From Chloroflexota bacterium (GTDB lineage Bacteria > Chloroflexota > Anaerolineae > Anaerolineales > Anaerolineaceae), in contig CP069394.1 in NCBI GenBank assembly GCA_016887485.1, positions 620,001 to 684,000 on the forward strand: 64,000 nt of DNA, written 5' to 3'. Shown here piece by piece: positions 61,803 through 64,000 of the stretch. Below the pieces are notes generated by a model. It was not told the origin of the DNA, made no database searches, and saw only the letters and a list, made by a program, of their open reading frames with translations. A program made the translations under genes and the position numbers. Within the stretch, counting starts at the first letter, position 1. Every line of letters starts with the position of its first letter.

Positions 61803-62585
61803 ATGGAAAACAACACGATGATCAAGATAACAAATCTTTCCAAGACTTTTGGTGGTCTGTGCGCAGTCCAGGATTTCAATGGGGAACTTGAGAAAAATCA
61901 AATTATTGGCATCATTGGTCCCAACGGCGCCGGTAAGACGACGATCCTAAACACCATCTCAGGAATTTATAAACCAACAACCGGGACGATTATGTACAAG
62001 GATCGAGATATTGCAGGAATGAAACCCTGCGAGATTAACCGATTGGGAATTGCCAGAACCTATCAAAATATCAACTTGTTCAAGGAAATGACTGTTATTG
62101 AAACTATCAAAACGGCTTATTCCTGGCGAGCTACCTATAATGTATTTGGGGCTATGTTCTCACTGCCTGGTGTGCATAAATTTGAGAAGGATATCCAAGA
62201 GAGAAGTATGCGCTGGCTGGCTCGAGTAGGTTTGGAGGATCAGGCTAATCAGATTGCTCAATCGTTGCCGTACGGCATGCAACGCCGGGTGGAAATTGCC
62301 CGGGCCTTAGCAACTGAACCTGACGTCTTGCTGCTGGATGAACCCGGTGCAGGAATTAACCACTCAGAAATTCAGGATTTGGTTGATTTGATCAAAGGGT
62401 TGCATGAAGAATTGGACCTTTCAATTATTCTGATTGACCACCGGATGGATGTCATTATGAAACTATGCAATTGGATCTATGTTCAGGACTTCGGTAAAAG
62501 CATTGCGCAGGGGACGCCGGAACAAATCCAAAATGATCCGATCGTGATCAAAGCTTACCTCGGTGAGGAGGATATTGATGCTTGA
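61803..62585 (+). CDS. Branched-chain-type ABC ATPase LivG-like
   Basis: 260 residues. Walker A GPNGAGKTT, Q-loop ARTYQNINLF, signature QSLPYGMQRRVEIARALA, Walker B VLLLDEPGAGINH, H-loop IDHRMDVIM. The signature is a variant (LPYGMQ), usual for LivG. AGGAGG lies nine bases before the ATG. Overlaps the LivF gene by eight bases. Confidence 0.94.
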   Translation: MENNTMIKITNLSKTFGGLCAVQDFNGELEKNQIIGIIGPNGAGKTTILNTISGIYKPTTGTIMYKDRDIAGMKPCEINRLGIARTYQNINLFKEMTVIETIKTAYSWRATYNVFGAMFSLPGVHKFEKDIQERSMRWLARVGLEDQANQIAQSLPYGMQRRVEIARALATEPDVLLLDEPGAGINHSEIQDLVDLIKGLHEELDLSIILIDHRMDVIMKLCNWIYVQDFGKSIAQGTPEQIQNDPIVIKAYLGEEDIDA

Positions 62586-63291
62586 AATTAAAAACCTTCA
62601 CTCAGGGTATGGCAAAATCGAAGTACTGCACAACATCAATATCCTGGTGCCCGATTGTCAGATTATTGGTGTGATTGGTAGAAATGGTGCTGGAAAATCG
62701 ACTTTGTTGAATACCATCTCTGGTATTGTGAAAATCCGCTCAGGCGAAATTCTATTAGATAATGAACATATCCCATCCACCTCTCATAAGGTTGTTCGGT
62801 CCGGGATCATCCAGGTCCCTGAGGGTCGTCGGATTTTCCCCTCGTTGACAGTTAAAGAAAACCTCATAATGGGTTCATATCTAGCGCCGAATAATAGTTT
62901 CGATGAGCGAGTGGAGGAGGTTTTTAATCTCTTCCCGGTCCTCAAAGAGCGCATTAATCAGCAAAGTGGTACTCTTTCCGGTGGTGAGCAGCAAATGTTG
63001 GCAATGGGGCGTGGTTTGATGGGCAATCCTAAGGTTTTATTATTAGATGAACCATCACTCGGTCTTGCTCCAATACTCTTCCGACAGGTATTTGAAATGA
63101 TTGTGCGCTGTAACCAGGAACAAGGCATGACGATCATCCTCGTGGAACAAAATGCCCGTATGGCACTGAAGATGTCCCATTATGCATATGTTTTAGAAGA
63201 TGGCGAAATTGTTATCCAGGGAACGGGTGAGGAACTCCTCAATGATGAACGAGTCCAGTCAGCCTATCTTGGCGCATCGGTGAATGGGTAA
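62578..63291 (+). CDS. Branched-chain-type ABC ATPase LivF-like
   Basis: 237 residues from the ATG at 62578, with GAGGAGGA six bases before; it overlaps the LivG gene by eight bases (an upstream in-frame ATG at 62563 would precede the ribosome site). Walker A GRNGAGKST, signature LSGGEQQMLAMGRGL, Walker B LLLDEPSLGLAP, H-loop VEQNARMAL. Completes the importer. Confidence 0.94.
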   Translation: MLEIKNLHSGYGKIEVLHNINILVPDCQIIGVIGRNGAGKSTLLNTISGIVKIRSGEILLDNEHIPSTSHKVVRSGIIQVPEGRRIFPSLTVKENLIMGSYLAPNNSFDERVEEVFNLFPVLKERINQQSGTLSGGEQQMLAMGRGLMGNPKVLLLDEPSLGLAPILFRQVFEMIVRCNQEQGMTIILVEQNARMALKMSHYAYVLEDGEIVIQGTGEELLNDERVQSAYLGASVNG

Positions 63292-63329
63292 GAACTGATC
63301 CGATCAGGAAAGATGAACTTTTCGAATGA

Positions 63330-63365
63330 AAATACCTTCAATTGAGGATTCTTTTGAAGGTATTT
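63330..63365 (+). terminator. Hairpin between LivF and the flavoprotein gene
   Basis: 12-bp perfect stem (63330-63341 with 63354-63365) with a 12-base loop; no T run follows, so it may be a weak terminator or a processing element. Confidence 0.55.
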
Positions 63366-63400
63366 GTTAATCAAAATGGGAAAATTATTGGGAGACTGCC

Positions 63401-64000
63401 ATGAATGAGATGAAGCCAATTTCCATCATAGTGGGTGGTGGAAGCAAGCAAATACCTCTCACCAAGGTGCATACTCTGGTGTTGGGCAGCGGCGCAGCCG
63501 GCTTGAATTCTGCCGCTCAGCTGAAAATCAATGGTTTAGAGGATGTTTTGATTCTATCTGAAGGCTTGCAGATGGGGACCTCAATCAATACCGGCAGCGA
63601 TAAGCAGACTTATTACAAGTTGTCCATGTCTGGTGATGAAGCGGATTCGCCGGCAGATATGGCAAAAACATACTTTGCCAATGGCGCTATGCATGGTGAT
63701 TTAGCGTTGGTAGAATCCAGCCTTTCTCCCCGTGGTTTCTTGAACCTGGTTAACCTTGGCATGCCCTTTCCAAGGGATGAATATGGTCAGTTTATAGGTT
63801 ATAAGACAGACCATGACCCCAGACAACGGGCAACCTCAATTGGTCCCTATACCTCTCGAGAGATGTGCAGGGTATTGATCTCACAGGTTCAATCTCTGGG
63901 AATCCCAATCCGTGAGAAGCGAACGGCAATCCAGCTGGTCACCCTCGGTGATGAGAGTAAGCGAGTCTGCGGCTTGTTGGCTGTTAACCAACAGGGTGAG
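63401..64000 (+). CDS. FAD-dependent oxidoreductase (fumarate-reductase/aspartate-oxidase-like), truncated by the window
   Basis: 200 codons are present and the frame is open to the right edge. ATG at 63401, with GGGAG just upstream. FAD-binding motif VLGSGAAGLNSAAQLK (about 27-42), followed by SINTGSDKQTYYKLSMSGDE, a segment found in flavoproteins of the succinate/fumarate and urocanate/aspartate-oxidase group. The catalytic domain lies mostly beyond the window. Follows the ABC importer and is probably the last or next-to-last enzyme of the island. The substrate is unknown. Confidence 0.85.
   Translation, partial: MNEMKPISIIVGGGSKQIPLTKVHTLVLGSGAAGLNSAAQLKINGLEDVLILSEGLQMGTSINTGSDKQTYYKLSMSGDEADSPADMAKTYFANGAMHGDLALVESSLSPRGFLNLVNLGMPFPRDEYGQFIGYKTDHDPRQRATSIGPYTSREMCRVLISQVQSLGIPIREKRTAIQLVTLGDESKRVCGLLAVNQQGE

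Overview
The window looks like a chromosomal segment of an anaerobic, fermentative bacterium, most likely a member of the Chloroflexota (Anaerolineae-like). This is inferred from the mix of proteins, not from a marker search: a two-gene ABC/GldG-type operon beside a short SigA, split glycine decarboxylase (gcvPA/gcvPB), a fused 2-oxoacid:ferredoxin oxidoreductase alpha/gamma subunit, a PPi-type phosphofructokinase, a GT87-like membrane transferase, and mid-range GC. No phage, insertion sequence, CRISPR array or rRNA operon was recognised. One tRNA (Leu, GAG) is present.

Region 1-6,000 (minus strand) is a compact sigma-54 module: rpoN, a soluble PAS/GAF histidine kinase, an NtrC-type activator that ends after its AAA+ domain (no DNA-binding domain), then a small two-helix membrane protein and a large unknown protein running off the left edge. 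I read a near-perfect -24/-12 sequence before rpoN and a perfect one before the membrane-protein gene, so the module appears to regulate itself and its own two-gene target operon.

Region 6,000-36,000 is mostly housekeeping: trmFO, an LL-DAP-aminotransferase-like enzyme, hflX, rpmF, a DUF2007 gene plus a decayed tandem copy, an acidic TPR protein, sigA, a Gld-like ABC operon (ATPase, permease, GldG-like, DUF4340), a GT87-like protein, PPi-type pfk, a Nudix hydrolase, rsmD, gtrA, a UDP-glucuronate decarboxylase-like enzyme, scpB, glycerol dehydrogenase with a Rex-like operator, a pseudouridine synthase, plsX, tRNA-Leu, a LysM/M23 peptidase, exonuclease III, an esterase, a SagB-like nitroreductase and the glycine cleavage genes gcvPB-gcvPA-gcvH behind a glycine riboswitch.

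Region 36,000-46,700 holds a fatty-acid-hydroxylase-family membrane protein, a heterodimeric ABC exporter translationally coupled to tex, and a GntR-korA-korB operon.

Region 46,700-64,000 is a catabolic island. A minus-strand operon (CoA-transferase, crotonase, fumarylacetoacetate-hydrolase family enzyme, zinc dehydrogenase) diverges from plus-strand genes: an SCP2/DUF523-like fusion, a GntR regulator with a probable leaderless promoter and palindromic operator, a three-subunit molybdenum hydroxylase interleaved with a cyclase-family hydrolase and a homocitrate-synthase-like DRE-TIM enzyme, a complete branched-chain-amino-acid-type ABC importer and the start of a flavoprotein. Together these suggest import of a small organic (possibly N-heterocyclic or ring-containing) substrate, oxidation by the molybdenum enzyme, ring or amide hydrolysis, and channelling into CoA chemistry. 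The substrate cannot be read from the sequence and the pathway may be undescribed.
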